Below are positions 26,874 through 35,000 of a stretch of DNA of 43,313 bases, in pieces. The position numbers and the translations under genes were made by a program. This stretch comes from Streptomyces tailanensis (lineage in GTDB: Bacteria > Actinomycetota > Actinomycetes > Streptomycetales > Streptomycetaceae). The stretch spans positions 1 to 43,313 of the forward strand of contig NZ_VTHJ01000071.1 of the NCBI RefSeq assembly GCF_008386495.1, read 5' to 3'. Positions within the stretch are counted from its first letter, which is position 1, and each line of letters opens with the position of its first letter. The notes under the pieces were generated by a model. The model was not told where the DNA came from. It did no database searches and worked only from the letters and a program-made list of their open reading frames with translations.

Positions 26874-27327
26874 GGCGGTGATCCCTTTCGGCTCCCTCGC
26901 ACCCGCTCGGCGTGCGGCTGTCCTCCGTACGACTGCTCCTGTCACCCGGCGCGCCCAGCTGTGCGGTGGGGCCGAGCTCGTCGACCGCCGCGCGGGCGGC
27001 GGCGAGCGGAGTCTCGTATGACTGGTAGTGGTCGACCATGCTCATCCAGCTACCGTCCGCCCGGCGCATCAGATGCAGCGGCCGGCCGTCCACCGCGACG
27101 TGCCACGTGCCGAAGGCGCCACCTCCGGACGGCCCGTCGTCGTGCCTGACGCCGACGATTCGGCGGCCACGATACGTCTCGTCGAACCGCGTCTCCTCCG
27201 CCCCGGCCGATCTCGACGCCACCAGGAAGGGCGCGGGCGTCATCCCGAGCGCCGCCACGAACGCTCCCCGCAACACTCGCCGTCGTCCCGTGGTCTCCCC
27301 ATACCGAAGGGGTCTGCTGGTCGCCAA
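26857..27327 (-). CDS. melC1: Tyrosinase copper chaperone/secretion partner (MelC1-like)
   Basis: A 156-residue exported cofactor that delivers copper to tyrosinase and carries it out of the cell. A twin-arginine signal is present: GRRRVLRGAFVAALG then a hydrophobic stretch and SRSAGAEE, about 43 residues. The mature part shows the MelC1 pattern FDETYRGRRIVGV, WHVAVDGRPLHLMRRADGSW and VDHYQSYETPLAAARAAVDEL, with conserved histidines. TTG 27327 is chosen for the AGGAGGAGA site eight bases upstream. It is the first gene of the operon, and the 25 or so C-terminal residues beyond the usual end look unstructured. Confidence 0.9.
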   Translation of the reverse strand: MATSRPLRYGETTGRRRVLRGAFVAALGMTPAPFLVASRSAGAEETRFDETYRGRRIVGVRHDDGPSGGGAFGTWHVAVDGRPLHLMRRADGSWMSMVDHYQSYETPLAAARAAVDELGPTAQLGAPGDRSSRTEDSRTPSGCEGAERDHRRGVHA

Positions 27328-27370
27328 CGTACTGTCTCCTCCTCGTCGTGGAAACGGACCCGCTCTTACA

Positions 27371-27419
27371 CGGAATCCTTACAAGGAGCCTTTATCTGGA
27401 ATCCTCACAAAGAGCCTTC
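27371..27419 (-). repeat. Two 23-bp direct repeats upstream of the tyrosinase operon
   Basis: Two copies 26 bases apart (27371-27393 and 27397-27419) share 19 of 23 positions; the common part includes GGAATCC and ACAA. A third weak copy of GAATCC follows at 27425. They lie 44-92 bases before the melC1 start on the same strand, a place for an activator or repressor. Confidence 0.6.
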
Positions 27420-27450
27420 ACGCAGAATCCCTGTGCGCAACATACTCAAA

Positions 27451-27481
27451 GGGCCGATCCCGCATTCGGCGGAATCGGCCC
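27451..27481 (-). terminator. Terminator of the small secreted protein gene
   Basis: An 8-bp stem GGGCCGAT (27451-27458) with ATCGGCCC (27474-27481), extended internally by CCGC/GCGG. On the minus strand it is followed by TTTGAG. It lies 45 bases after the stop of the gene at 27526-27744. Confidence 0.8.
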
Positions 27482-27525
27482 AGGGACGTCACAAGCGTCC
27501 GAACCGCTCAGTTCTGCGAAAGTTC

Positions 27526-27744
27526 TCAGCCCACCACATTGCCGTTGCCGAGGGCACCCGTCAAACCCTGCTTCGGGTCGAGCACCTTCTTCCCGTTCAG
27601 CTGGAGACCGTCAGTGATGCCGGTGACCGTCCGGCCGAGGCCGCCGGACTGGCCCGCCGGGGCGTCCAGGGCGAGAGCGGGAGTGGCGAAACCGGCCACG
27701 ACCAGGGACCCAGCAACGATGGCGGCAGCCTTCAGAGACTTCAT
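27526..27744 (-). CDS. Small secreted protein, unknown
   Basis: A 72-residue precursor. The first 32 residues are a clear Sec signal peptide (MKSLKAAAIVAG, hydrophobic core, PALALDAP), leaving a mature peptide of about 40 residues rich in Gly, Leu and Val with no cysteine (LGRTVTGITDGLQLNGKK). ATG 27744 has AAGGAAA six bases upstream; an in-frame ATG at 27765 is less well placed. I do not recognise the family. It lies between a terminator and the larger secreted protein at 27983-28642, next to the tyrosinase operon; its size and secretion suggest a cell-surface or extracellular role, but nothing in it identifies a chaplin or rodlin. Confidence 0.75.
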   Translation of the reverse strand: MKSLKAAAIVAGSLVVAGFATPALALDAPAGQSGGLGRTVTGITDGLQLNGKKVLDPKQGLTGALGNGNVVG

Positions 27745-27923
27745 CGTATTTCCTTTCTTCGGCAACCCGAAAGTCGCCAGCGGGAATTACTTCATCGACA
27801 CCAACGAGCCCCCGACGTCGAGGAAACCCCGAACACAGAAAATTCCTACCCACCGCAGGAAGGTCACCCGAATGAATGAGGAGCGTTTCTTATCCGCGTT
27901 TCTCATCCTCCTATGAACGCGGG

Positions 27924-27967
27924 CGCTGCCCGATGACGCGCGCGCCGGCGCACCTCATCGGGCAGCG
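27924..27967 (-). terminator. Terminator of the 27983 secreted protein gene
   Basis: A perfect 13-bp inverted repeat, CGCTGCCCGATGA (27924-27936) with TCATCGGGCAGCG (27955-27967), just after the stop of the gene to its right. Confidence 0.75.
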
Positions 27968-27982
27968 AGCGAACTCCCGTTC

Positions 27983-28642
27983 TCAGGAAGGCTGGGGCAC
28001 GGGCAGAGCGGGCAGGGTGGGCAGGGTGCCCACGGCACCGAGCAGGAGGGTGACGACGACGTTCGCGAGCTTCGTCGAGACGCCCGTGACCGCGGCGAGG
28101 GCGCCGGTCACGTCACCGGCCGTGGCGGCGGCGATCAGCTCGTCCACGGCCTTCTGCAGCTCGGTGAGCACATCCGTCAGATCGTCGGTGGGCGCCGCTA
28201 CCTCGTCACGTGCCGCGCTCTCCGCCAACTGCGGTACGAACGCAGGGTTCGCCGACACATTCGGAGCGGTCGGCACGGCGGGAGTCGTCACACCCGGGGT
28301 CGCCGGGTTCGCGGGCGTCGCCGGGTTCGCGGGGGTCGCCGCAACCTTGGCGATGGCGGCCTTGACGGCGTCGCCGAGTTCCTTCGCCTCCGCTTCGGAC
28401 AGCCGGTGGTTCTCGGCCTTGAGCACTCTGTCCATCAGAGTGGTGACCGGGGTGACCACGGTGCCGATGGAGCCCAGGTGATTGACCTGGCCCTGGAGGG
28501 TTTCCGCCTCGGCGACGGGAGCCGATTCATGGGTGCGGTCCCGCGCCGTGTCGGCCGCAAGGGCGGTGGGTGCCGTGACACCGATCAGAAACGTGGCGCA
28601 CAGGGCTGAGGTCGCGATGCGCCGCGCCGTGAAAGTACGCAT
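27983..28642 (-). CDS. Secreted protein with PANPATP repeat linker
   Basis: A 219-residue exported protein of unknown function. A Sec signal covers about residues 1-29 (MRTFTARRIATSALC, TAPTALAADT). The mature part has a helical first half (VTTLMDRVLKAENHRLSEAEAKELGDAVKAAIAKV), a repeated TPANPATPANPATPG linker, and a hydrophobic helical second half ending in a Pro/Leu tail (LPTLPALPVPQPS). The ATG at 28642 has AAAGGAAC six bases upstream; the open frame extends to 28927 but without a signal peptide there. It may interact with the envelope; no enzymatic motif is visible. Confidence 0.82.
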   Translation of the reverse strand: MRTFTARRIATSALCATFLIGVTAPTALAADTARDRTHESAPVAEAETLQGQVNHLGSIGTVVTPVTTLMDRVLKAENHRLSEAEAKELGDAVKAAIAKVAATPANPATPANPATPGVTTPAVPTAPNVSANPAFVPQLAESAARDEVAAPTDDLTDVLTELQKAVDELIAAATAGDVTGALAAVTGVSTKLANVVVTLLLGAVGTLPTLPALPVPQPS

Positions 28643-29019
28643 GGAAGTTCCTTTCGCAAGAGTGCGTGGGGTCCTGTAGCCACCCTCGAATCGACGACCA
28701 CACGCCGCAACCGGACGAGCGCACAGTGTGACTATCCGACCTCTTTCGGTACGGCGTCGCCGCTGGTCAGCGACCCTGTCGGACGCTCCGACCGCTCCGC
28801 CCCGTTCGGCGCAGCACCCAAGCGGGAGCGCAGCGCCCGGGCGGGAGCGCGGAGACGAGCCGGCCCGGACATTACGGCGACCGGGCGAGACCGTCGACAC
28901 GAGGTGGGGATTTGAACGCTTCATCACGCTTGCCCGAAATAAGAGGTATTTCGGGATAGGGTGACGCGTCGTAAGTCAGCCGAACACTTGACGTTCCTCT
29001 CGAAAGGGCAACGCCAGTC
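28643..29019. other. Divergent gap ahead of the exopolysaccharide operon
   Basis: No gene is supported. It must carry the promoters of the leftward secreted-protein gene and of the rightward polysaccharide operon. The only clear element is the palindrome at 28933-28955, described separately. Open frames here lack ribosome sites and Streptomyces codon pattern. Confidence 0.5.
28933..28955. promoter_or_regulatory. 9-bp palindrome upstream of the polysaccharide operon
   Basis: CCCGAAATA (28933-28941) and TATTTCGGG (28947-28955) form a perfect inverted repeat around AGAGG. It is AT-rich for this genome and lies about 65 bases before the first start of the operon, so it is a good candidate for a regulator binding site. 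No terminator-like U-tract follows. Confidence 0.6.
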
Positions 29020-29148
29020 ATGCGTCACGCCCGGGGTCTTTCCACTGCGACACGCACGGGGCTCCGCCCGTCCGACGGCCTGTCCGACGGCTTGCCCGAC
29101 GGCCCGTCAGGCCTGGACGCCCGCCCTTCGGGTCGACTCGCACGGTGA
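29020..29148 (+). CDS. Possible coupled 42-residue leader ORF
   Basis: A short reading frame whose TGA overlaps the ATG of the glycosyltransferase gene by one base (TGATG at 29146). AAAGGG lies about 11 bases before its ATG. The product, beginning MRHARGLSTATR, has a SDGLSDGLPDGP repeat from three 12-bp copies (29070-29105). The glycosyltransferase itself has no ribosome site, so translation from this small gene could carry over. It may be a leader or just an upstream extension of the mRNA; I give it modest weight. Confidence 0.4.
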   Translation: MRHARGLSTATRTGLRPSDGLSDGLPDGPSGLDARPSGRLAR

Positions 29149-30458
29149 TGGTCAACCGGTCCATCGGATCGTCGCGCAGCGCGACGCGGCGGGGTAGTTC
29201 ACCGCGCGTCCTCCACGTCACCCAGCCGGTGGACGGCGGCGTCACCCGCGTCGTCACCGAGCTGGTGCGTGCGCAGCGCGCGGACGGTTTCGACGTCACG
29301 GTCGCGTGTCCCGACAGCGACTTCACCCGGACGCTGCGCGAACTCGGCGCGGACGTACGGCCCTGGCACGCCACCCGCGCGCCGGGGCGGTCGCTGCCCG
29401 ATGAGGTGCGCCGGCTCGCACGCGTCGTCGACGAGGTCCGGCCCGAGGTGCTGCACGCGCACAGCGCCAAGGCCGGGCTCGCCGCCAGGCTGGCGGTCAG
29501 GGGGCGGATCCCGACGGTGTTCCAGCCGCACGCCTGGTCGTTCGAGGCGGTCGGCGGAGTCACGGCGGTGGCCGCCACGGCGTGGGAGCGGTGGGCGGCG
29601 CGATGGGCCGCCCGCGTGGTGTGCGTCAGCGAAGCGGAACGCGCGAGGGGCGTACGCGCCGGAGTGCACGCCCACTGGCGAGTGATCCCCAACGGTGTCG
29701 ACCCGGAGCGTTTCCGCCCCGCCGCCGTGCAAGCCGATACCGCCGCACAAGCTGACACGGCCGCACAAGCCGATATCCCCGGCCAAACCGACACCGCCCC
29801 ACAAGCCGACACCTCCAGCCAAACCGGCACCGCCACCGTCCGAACTGCCCTCGCCCCGCTCGCCGACCTCGACCCGGCCGCCCTGCTGGTGGTCTGCGTA
29901 GGACGGCTGTGTCGGCAGAAGGGGCAGGACGTGCTGCTCCAGGCGTGGCCCTCGGTGCTGCGGCGGGTGCCCGGCGCCCGGCTGATGCTCGTCGGGGACG
30001 GGCCGGAGGAGGAGTCGCTGCGGCACCGCGCGCCCGAGGGCGTGCTGTTCGCCGGTGCCGTCACCGACACCGTGCCCTGGTACCAGGCCGCCGACCTGGT
30101 GGTGCTGCCGTCCCGCTGGGAGGGCATGGCGCTGGCACCGCTGGAGGCGATGGCGTGCGGGCGGCCCGTGGTGGTCACGGACGTGGCCGGGGCACGCGAG
30201 AGTCTGCCGCCCGGTCACCGGACGCACTGTCTGGTACCCCCCGGCCGGCCGGGCCCGCTGGCCGACGCGCTCACCGGGGCGCTGCTCGATCCGCCGCTGC
30301 GCGAGTCTCTCGGCGACCAGGGGCGCCGCCATGTACTGACCACGCACGACGTGCGGCATTCCGCCGAGGCGGTCGCGGCCCTCTACCGCGAACTCCTCGA
30401 CTCCGGGCGCACGGTGACCCAGGAACACATCGAGTGCAGGGAGTCCATCCGCTCGTGA
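29148..30458 (+). CDS. GT4-type glycosyltransferase
   Basis: A 436-residue GT-B fold enzyme that adds a sugar to a lipid-linked exopolysaccharide precursor at the cytoplasmic face. N-terminal Rossmann domain: VLHVTQPVDGGVTRVVTELV and VLHAHSAKAGLAARLAV; C-terminal domain: VVCVGRLCRQKGQDVLLQAW, LVGDGPEEE and the donor-site EX7E, in the PSRWEGMALAPLEAMACGRP segment. Between the domains, behind NGVDPERFRP, sits an unusual insert of six hexapeptides (QADTAA-like, DNA 29730-29837). The ATG at 29148 (or GTG 29145) has no Shine-Dalgarno and overlaps the small ORF. It opens the operon. Confidence 0.88.
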   Translation: MVNRSIGSSRSATRRGSSPRVLHVTQPVDGGVTRVVTELVRAQRADGFDVTVACPDSDFTRTLRELGADVRPWHATRAPGRSLPDEVRRLARVVDEVRPEVLHAHSAKAGLAARLAVRGRIPTVFQPHAWSFEAVGGVTAVAATAWERWAARWAARVVCVSEAERARGVRAGVHAHWRVIPNGVDPERFRPAAVQADTAAQADTAAQADIPGQTDTAPQADTSSQTGTATVRTALAPLADLDPAALLVVCVGRLCRQKGQDVLLQAWPSVLRRVPGARLMLVGDGPEEESLRHRAPEGVLFAGAVTDTVPWYQAADLVVLPSRWEGMALAPLEAMACGRPVVVTDVAGARESLPPGHRTHCLVPPGRPGPLADALTGALLDPPLRESLGDQGRRHVLTTHDVRHSAEAVAALYRELLDSGRTVTQEHIECRESIRS

Positions 30459-31948
30459 CCGTCAAACGCACCGTCTCCGCCCCCGCGGCCCAGCAGCCGG
30501 AACAGGGATTCCTGCCCGTCCCGGTCCTCCCCCCGCGCGAGGTTCGCGACGGCTTCGGGTTCCCCGCGAGGCAGCGGGCGCGGCGCACCCCGGGGCTGTC
30601 TCTGCTCGTCATGGACGTGACGGCCGCGCTCACCGCCGTTCCGACCCTCCCCCACCCCCTGCTGGCCGCACCGCTGCTGCTCGCCGTCCTCTGGCTGAAC
30701 GCGCGGGCGGCGCTGTACCGCCCTGCCGCCGTGCCCGCCGTCCTGGACGAACTCCCCGCCGTCTGCGCCCGGATCGCGGTGAGCTGGTGCGCCGTCGCGG
30801 CACTTGTCGCGGCGCTCTCCCCGGCCCACGCCCTGTCCGTCCTTACGCTGCTGGCCGGCTGCGTCCTGCAGGCGGCGGCGAGCTGCGCCGGCCGCGGCGT
30901 GGTGCACTGGCGCCGCCGCCGGGACCTGGTCCGCAGCCCCGCGGCGGCTCTCGTCGTGGGCCCGGCAGCCACCGCCCAGCGCGTGGCCGCCGCCTTCCTG
31001 CGCCGCCCGGAGTGCGGCCTCAGACCGGTGGGCGTCCTCGCCGACGACATGACCGGCGGTGCCGGGCTGCCCGTGCTCAGCACCGACGAGGAGGTGCGGC
31101 GCGCCGTCGTCCAGAACGGTGTGCGGGCCGTGCTCCTCGTCGGACCCGCAGGTGAACACGGCCCGCTGGTACGGGAGTTGGCCGAGGCGGGCTGCGCGCT
31201 GTGGGAGGTCGACACGCACGTACCCTCGTACGACCGGGCCGGGAGCCCCGCGTACGAGGAGGCCGACCGCTCGGCTGACGACCTGTCAACCTGCCCCGCG
31301 GCCTGGCCCTGTGCCGCGAGCGAGCGGATCGCCGGCTTCTCCTGCCACCGCCTGGATACCGGCCGCCCTGCCGTGGGGCCCGCCAAGCGCATCCTCGACG
31401 TACTGGTCTCCGGGGTGCTGCTTCTGCTCGCTGCCCCGGTGCTGCTGGCCTGCGCGGTCGTGCTGCGGGTCAGCGAGGGGCCCGGGGTCGTCTTCCGCCA
31501 GGAGCGCGTCGGCAAGGACGGCCTGCCCTTCACGCTGCTGAAGTTCCGCAGCCATCGCCCGGCCGACGCGCACGAGGCCGCGACCCGCTGGAGTGTGTCG
31601 GGCGAGCGGGACATGAGCCGGTTCTGCCGCTTCCTGCGCCGGTCCTCGCTCGACGAACTCCCCCAGCTGTGGAACGTCTTCCGGGGCGACATGAGCCTGG
31701 TCGGGCCACGTCCGGAACGCCCCTACTTCGTCGCCACGTTCAGCCAGGCCCACCCCGGTTACGCCGCCCGCCACCGTATGCCGACCGGCATCACCGGGCT
31801 CGCCCAGATCCAGGGGTTGCGCGGCGACACCTCCATCGAGGACCGCGCCCGCTTCGACAACGCGTACATCGACGACTGGTCGCTGTGGCAGGACGTCTGC
31901 ATCCTCCTGCGCACGGCCGCCGCGCTGGTGCGCCCGACGGGGAGCTGA
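30455..31948 (+). CDS. Polyprenyl-phosphate sugar-1-phosphate transferase
   Basis: A 497-residue integral membrane enzyme that transfers the first sugar phosphate to undecaprenyl phosphate. The N-terminal 310 residues have several hydrophobic spans and a Rossmann-like region (ALVVGPAATAQRVAAAFLRR), as in WbaP/CpsE-type long enzymes. The sugar-transferase domain starts at about 311: KRILDVLVSG, a membrane stretch, FRQERVGKDGLPFTLLKFRS, SLDELPQLWNVFRGDMSLVG (D400, E401) and GITGLAQIQG. GTG 30455 overlaps the previous stop as GTGA, with AGGGAG about eleven bases upstream; the larger open frame beginning at 29909 is a shadow. Confidence 0.92.
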   Translation: MTVKRTVSAPAAQQPEQGFLPVPVLPPREVRDGFGFPARQRARRTPGLSLLVMDVTAALTAVPTLPHPLLAAPLLLAVLWLNARAALYRPAAVPAVLDELPAVCARIAVSWCAVAALVAALSPAHALSVLTLLAGCVLQAAASCAGRGVVHWRRRRDLVRSPAAALVVGPAATAQRVAAAFLRRPECGLRPVGVLADDMTGGAGLPVLSTDEEVRRAVVQNGVRAVLLVGPAGEHGPLVRELAEAGCALWEVDTHVPSYDRAGSPAYEEADRSADDLSTCPAAWPCAASERIAGFSCHRLDTGRPAVGPAKRILDVLVSGVLLLLAAPVLLACAVVLRVSEGPGVVFRQERVGKDGLPFTLLKFRSHRPADAHEAATRWSVSGERDMSRFCRFLRRSSLDELPQLWNVFRGDMSLVGPRPERPYFVATFSQAHPGYAARHRMPTGITGLAQIQGLRGDTSIEDRARFDNAYIDDWSLWQDVCILLRTAAALVRPTGS

Positions 31949-31953
31949 ACGCG

Positions 31954-33285
31954 GTGAGCCACGCATGCGCCCCGCCCGCCGCGCGCGGGCTGACTCCCGT
32001 CCTGCCCGTGGTCGCGGTGATCGCCCTGCTGACGCTGCCCGTCGCGTCGGGCGTCGAGGGCGGCGCCACACCCGTCGACGCCGCCTCCGGTGTGGTCGTC
32101 CTGGCCTGCGCGATCCGTCTGCTGCGGCAGCGACGGCGCCCCCTGTCCCGTACCGCCGCGGTGGTGCTGGGCCTGCCCGTGGCCGGGTTCGCGGTCGCGG
32201 CGGTGGGAGCCTCCGAACCGGGCACGGCGCTCACCGGCTTCGGGCGCGGTCTGCAGCTCTTCGTGCTCGTCCCGGCCGCCGTCCTGCTGCTCGTCCGCGA
32301 CCGGCGCGACGTACGGCTGCTGGCCTGGTCGATGGTGGCACTCGCGGTGTGGCAGGGGGCCGTCGGCGTGCACCAGTACGCGACCGGGACCGGCGCCTCG
32401 TACCAGGGCCAGGAGATCCGGGCGGTCGGCACCTTCGGGGCCGGGGACGTCATGGGAATGGCGACCGTGGTGTCGTTCGGACTGGTGTGCGCGGTGGGCC
32501 TGGCGCTCGCGCCCCGGTCCGCAGGAAGACAGCAGGTATGGGCCGTGGTGTGCGCGCTGCTGCTCCTCGTACCGCTGGCCCTGTCCTTCAGCCGGGGCGC
32601 GTGGATCGCGACGGCCGTCGCCTGTGGGGCTCAGCTCGTGCTGGCGGGCCTGCGGCGGGCGGTGACGGCGGGCGCGGTCGTGGCCGCCGTCACCGTGGTC
32701 CTCGTGGGCGGGTTCGGCGTCGGCTCCACGCTGTTGCAGGAGCGGGTCAGCAGCATCGGCCAGGTCGGCGACGCGCCGGACCAGTCGGTCACCGACCGGT
32801 ACACGATGTGGGCGGCGGCGGCCGGCATGTGGCGTGAGCGGCCCCTCACGGGCGTCGGTCTCAAGGGCTTCCCCGAGCACCGCGACAGCCATGCCTCGCT
32901 GGCGCTGTCCTCGGGCAGCGACATCGAGGGCGCGGGCGCCGAGTACCGAAAGCAGCCGCTGCTGTCGCCGCACAACATGTACCTGCTGGTGCTCAGCGAG
33001 CAGGGACTGACCGGGTTGCTGGCGCTGGCGGGAAGCTGGCTCGCGCTGCTGGTGCTGGGGCTGCGGAAGCTGGTCCGCGCCCGCGGAGCGCGGGACCCCG
33101 GCCTCGACTGCGGGCTCGTCGCCTGCGGGCTGCTGGTCTGGCACCTGGTCGACTTCGCGTACGCCGACATCGGCGGGCCCTCGTCCGTCCTCACCTCCGT
33201 CTGCCTCGGGTTGACGGCGTGGTGGGCGCTGGCCGGGCACGGACCGGCCGTCTCCAAGTCCTCCGAGGAGGCTGCTCCACGATGA
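31954..33285 (+). CDS. O-antigen ligase/polymerase (Wzy-like) membrane protein
   Basis: A 443-residue protein with about ten hydrophobic spans, of the O-antigen ligase/Wzy_C superfamily. The large external loop contains RYTMWAAAAGMWRERPLTGVGLKGFPEHR and PHNMYLLVLSEQGLTGLL, the pattern with conserved Arg and His that marks these enzymes; LSFSRGAWIATAVA lies at the preceding helix. It would join repeat units outside the membrane. GTG 31954 is five bases after the transferase stop, with GGGGAG nine bases before it; 33282-33285 overlaps the flippase start. Confidence 0.88.
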   Translation: MSHACAPPAARGLTPVLPVVAVIALLTLPVASGVEGGATPVDAASGVVVLACAIRLLRQRRRPLSRTAAVVLGLPVAGFAVAAVGASEPGTALTGFGRGLQLFVLVPAAVLLLVRDRRDVRLLAWSMVALAVWQGAVGVHQYATGTGASYQGQEIRAVGTFGAGDVMGMATVVSFGLVCAVGLALAPRSAGRQQVWAVVCALLLLVPLALSFSRGAWIATAVACGAQLVLAGLRRAVTAGAVVAAVTVVLVGGFGVGSTLLQERVSSIGQVGDAPDQSVTDRYTMWAAAAGMWRERPLTGVGLKGFPEHRDSHASLALSSGSDIEGAGAEYRKQPLLSPHNMYLLVLSEQGLTGLLALAGSWLALLVLGLRKLVRARGARDPGLDCGLVACGLLVWHLVDFAYADIGGPSSVLTSVCLGLTAWWALAGHGPAVSKSSEEAAPR

Positions 33286-35000
33286 CCATCACCCCTCCGC
33301 GGGCCGAACACGCCCCGGCCATCCCGGCAGGTCCCCGCGCGGATGCCCCAGCAGGCTCCCCCACGGACCCCCCGGACCCCGGCGGCAAGACCACGTTCGT
33401 CTCGCGCGGCTTCCTCGCCAGGGCCGCGTTCGTCACCGTCGTGCTCTCCCTGGCCGGTGCCGTGCTGGGCCTCGGCCGGGACCAGGCGCTGGCGCACCTC
33501 TTCGGGGCCGGACGCGAGACGGACGCCTTCCTGGTCGCCTGGACCTTGCCGGAGTTCGCGGCGACGCTGCTGATCGAGGACGGGCTGGCCTTCGCGCTGG
33601 TACCGGCGTTCAGCGCGGTCGTGGCCCGCCGCGCCCACGGCGACACGGGCGACCCGGACGACCCGGTGCGCGCCCTGGTCCGCGGCACGCTGCCCCAGCT
33701 GGTGCTGGCGTTCTCCGTGGCGTCGGTGCTGCTCGTCTGGGGGGCGCCGTACCTGGTCCAGGTGCTGGCGCCGGGACTCCCGGATCCCCGGCTGGCGATC
33801 GACTGCACACGGCTGACCGGCACCTGCGTCCTGACCTTCGGCCTCGCCGGCTACTGCAGCGCGGTCCTGCGCGCGCACCGCCGGTTCGTGGCGCCCGCCG
33901 CCATCTACGTCGCCTACAACACCGCTGTCATCACGGCGATGTTCGTCTTCGGCGGACGCTGGGGCGTACGCGCGGCAGCGATCGGCGTCGCGGTGGGCGG
34001 GGCGCTCATGGTTGTCGCCCAACTTCCTTCCGTGGTACGTGAGTTGAGACGCCGAAAGGCAACGACGGCCCCCGAGGAAGCCGCGACGGACACGACGGAC
34101 GCGCTGGACCCAGGCGATCCGGCGGCCAGCCGGCGCGCGATGAACCTCGCCCTCCTCCTCACAGTCCTGCTCTTCGCCCTGTGCCGCCAGTCCCAGGTCC
34201 TCATCGAGCGCTGCCTCGCCTCCACGCTCCCCGCCGGCGCCATCTCGCATCTCAACTACGCCCAGAAGGTGGCCCAGATGCCGATGGTGCTCGCCCTGAT
34301 GCTGTGCACGGTCACCTTCCCCGTCGTCTCGCAGGCGCTGGCCGAGGGCGACACCGAGCGGGCCCGCGACCGTGTCGAGCGCGATCTGAGGGCGGTGTCG
34401 TGCGTCGTACTGCTCGGCACCGCCGCCGTCGTCGCATGTGCCCCGCAACTCGTCCACGTCCTGTTCCAGCGGGGCGCGTTCACCGCGCAGGACACCGCGG
34501 CCACAGCTGCTGTGATGCGCGTGTACGCCCTTGGCCTGCTCGGCCACGCACTGGTGGGCGCGCTCGTCCGGTCGTACTTCTCGGCGGGGCGGCCCACCTG
34601 GTACCCGGTGGCCGCGATGACCGCCGGTATCGTCGCCACCGCCTGCCTCGGCGCGTGGACGGTCGGCTCGTGGGGCGTGCTCGGCATCGCCGCGGCCAAC
34701 GCGGCCGGCATCACCCTCACCGCCCTGATCCTGCTGCACGGCATGGGAACACGCGGCGTGCCGATCCGCACCCGGTCGCTGCTGGCCGCGATGGGCAGGC
34801 CACTGCGCGCCGCGGTGGCCGCCTGCGCGGTCGGCGCGTTCCTCGCGAGCCTCGTCGACTCCCCCGCCCTCGGGCTCACGGTCGGCGGCACGGCCGTGAC
34901 CGTCCTCTTCCTCCTGCTCGCCGGGACGCCGGGCGGGCAGGGCCTCACACCCGCACTCCGCACCGTCACCCGGAGGCTTCCGCATGCCCGTTTCCGCTGA
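33282..35000 (+). CDS. MurJ/Wzx-like lipid flippase (MOP family)
   Basis: A 572-residue membrane protein with about 13-14 predicted spans and a Pro/Ala-rich cytoplasmic N-terminus (1-40). FVSRGFLARAAFVTVVLSLAGAVLGLGRDQALAHLFGAGRETDAF and LIEDGLAFALVPAFSAVV are characteristic of the MurJ/MviN branch. Surrounded by polysaccharide genes it most likely moves the lipid-linked repeat across the membrane, the Wzx job, rather than lipid II. ATG 33282 overlaps the previous stop (ATGA) and has GAGGAGG upstream. Its end overlaps the deacetylase gene by 17 bases. Confidence 0.9.
   Translation: MTITPPRAEHAPAIPAGPRADAPAGSPTDPPDPGGKTTFVSRGFLARAAFVTVVLSLAGAVLGLGRDQALAHLFGAGRETDAFLVAWTLPEFAATLLIEDGLAFALVPAFSAVVARRAHGDTGDPDDPVRALVRGTLPQLVLAFSVASVLLVWGAPYLVQVLAPGLPDPRLAIDCTRLTGTCVLTFGLAGYCSAVLRAHRRFVAPAAIYVAYNTAVITAMFVFGGRWGVRAAAIGVAVGGALMVVAQLPSVVRELRRRKATTAPEEAATDTTDALDPGDPAASRRAMNLALLLTVLLFALCRQSQVLIERCLASTLPAGAISHLNYAQKVAQMPMVLALMLCTVTFPVVSQALAEGDTERARDRVERDLRAVSCVVLLGTAAVVACAPQLVHVLFQRGAFTAQDTAATAAVMRVYALGLLGHALVGALVRSYFSAGRPTWYPVAAMTAGIVATACLGAWTVGSWGVLGIAAANAAGITLTALILLHGMGTRGVPIRTRSLLAAMGRPLRAAVAACAVGAFLASLVDSPALGLTVGGTAVTVLFLLLAGTPGGQGLTPALRTVTRRLPHARFR

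Noticed and set aside
27526..28642. The two secreted proteins as chaplin or rodlin
   Set aside because: The chaplin domain with its two cysteines and GN-rich pattern is absent, and neither protein shows the rodlin sequence as I remember it.
28728..29197. Short plus-strand frames in the gap before the polysaccharide operon
   Set aside because: No Shine-Dalgarno, Arg/Ser/Pro-rich products, and the second one overlaps both the coupled 42-residue ORF and the glycosyltransferase.
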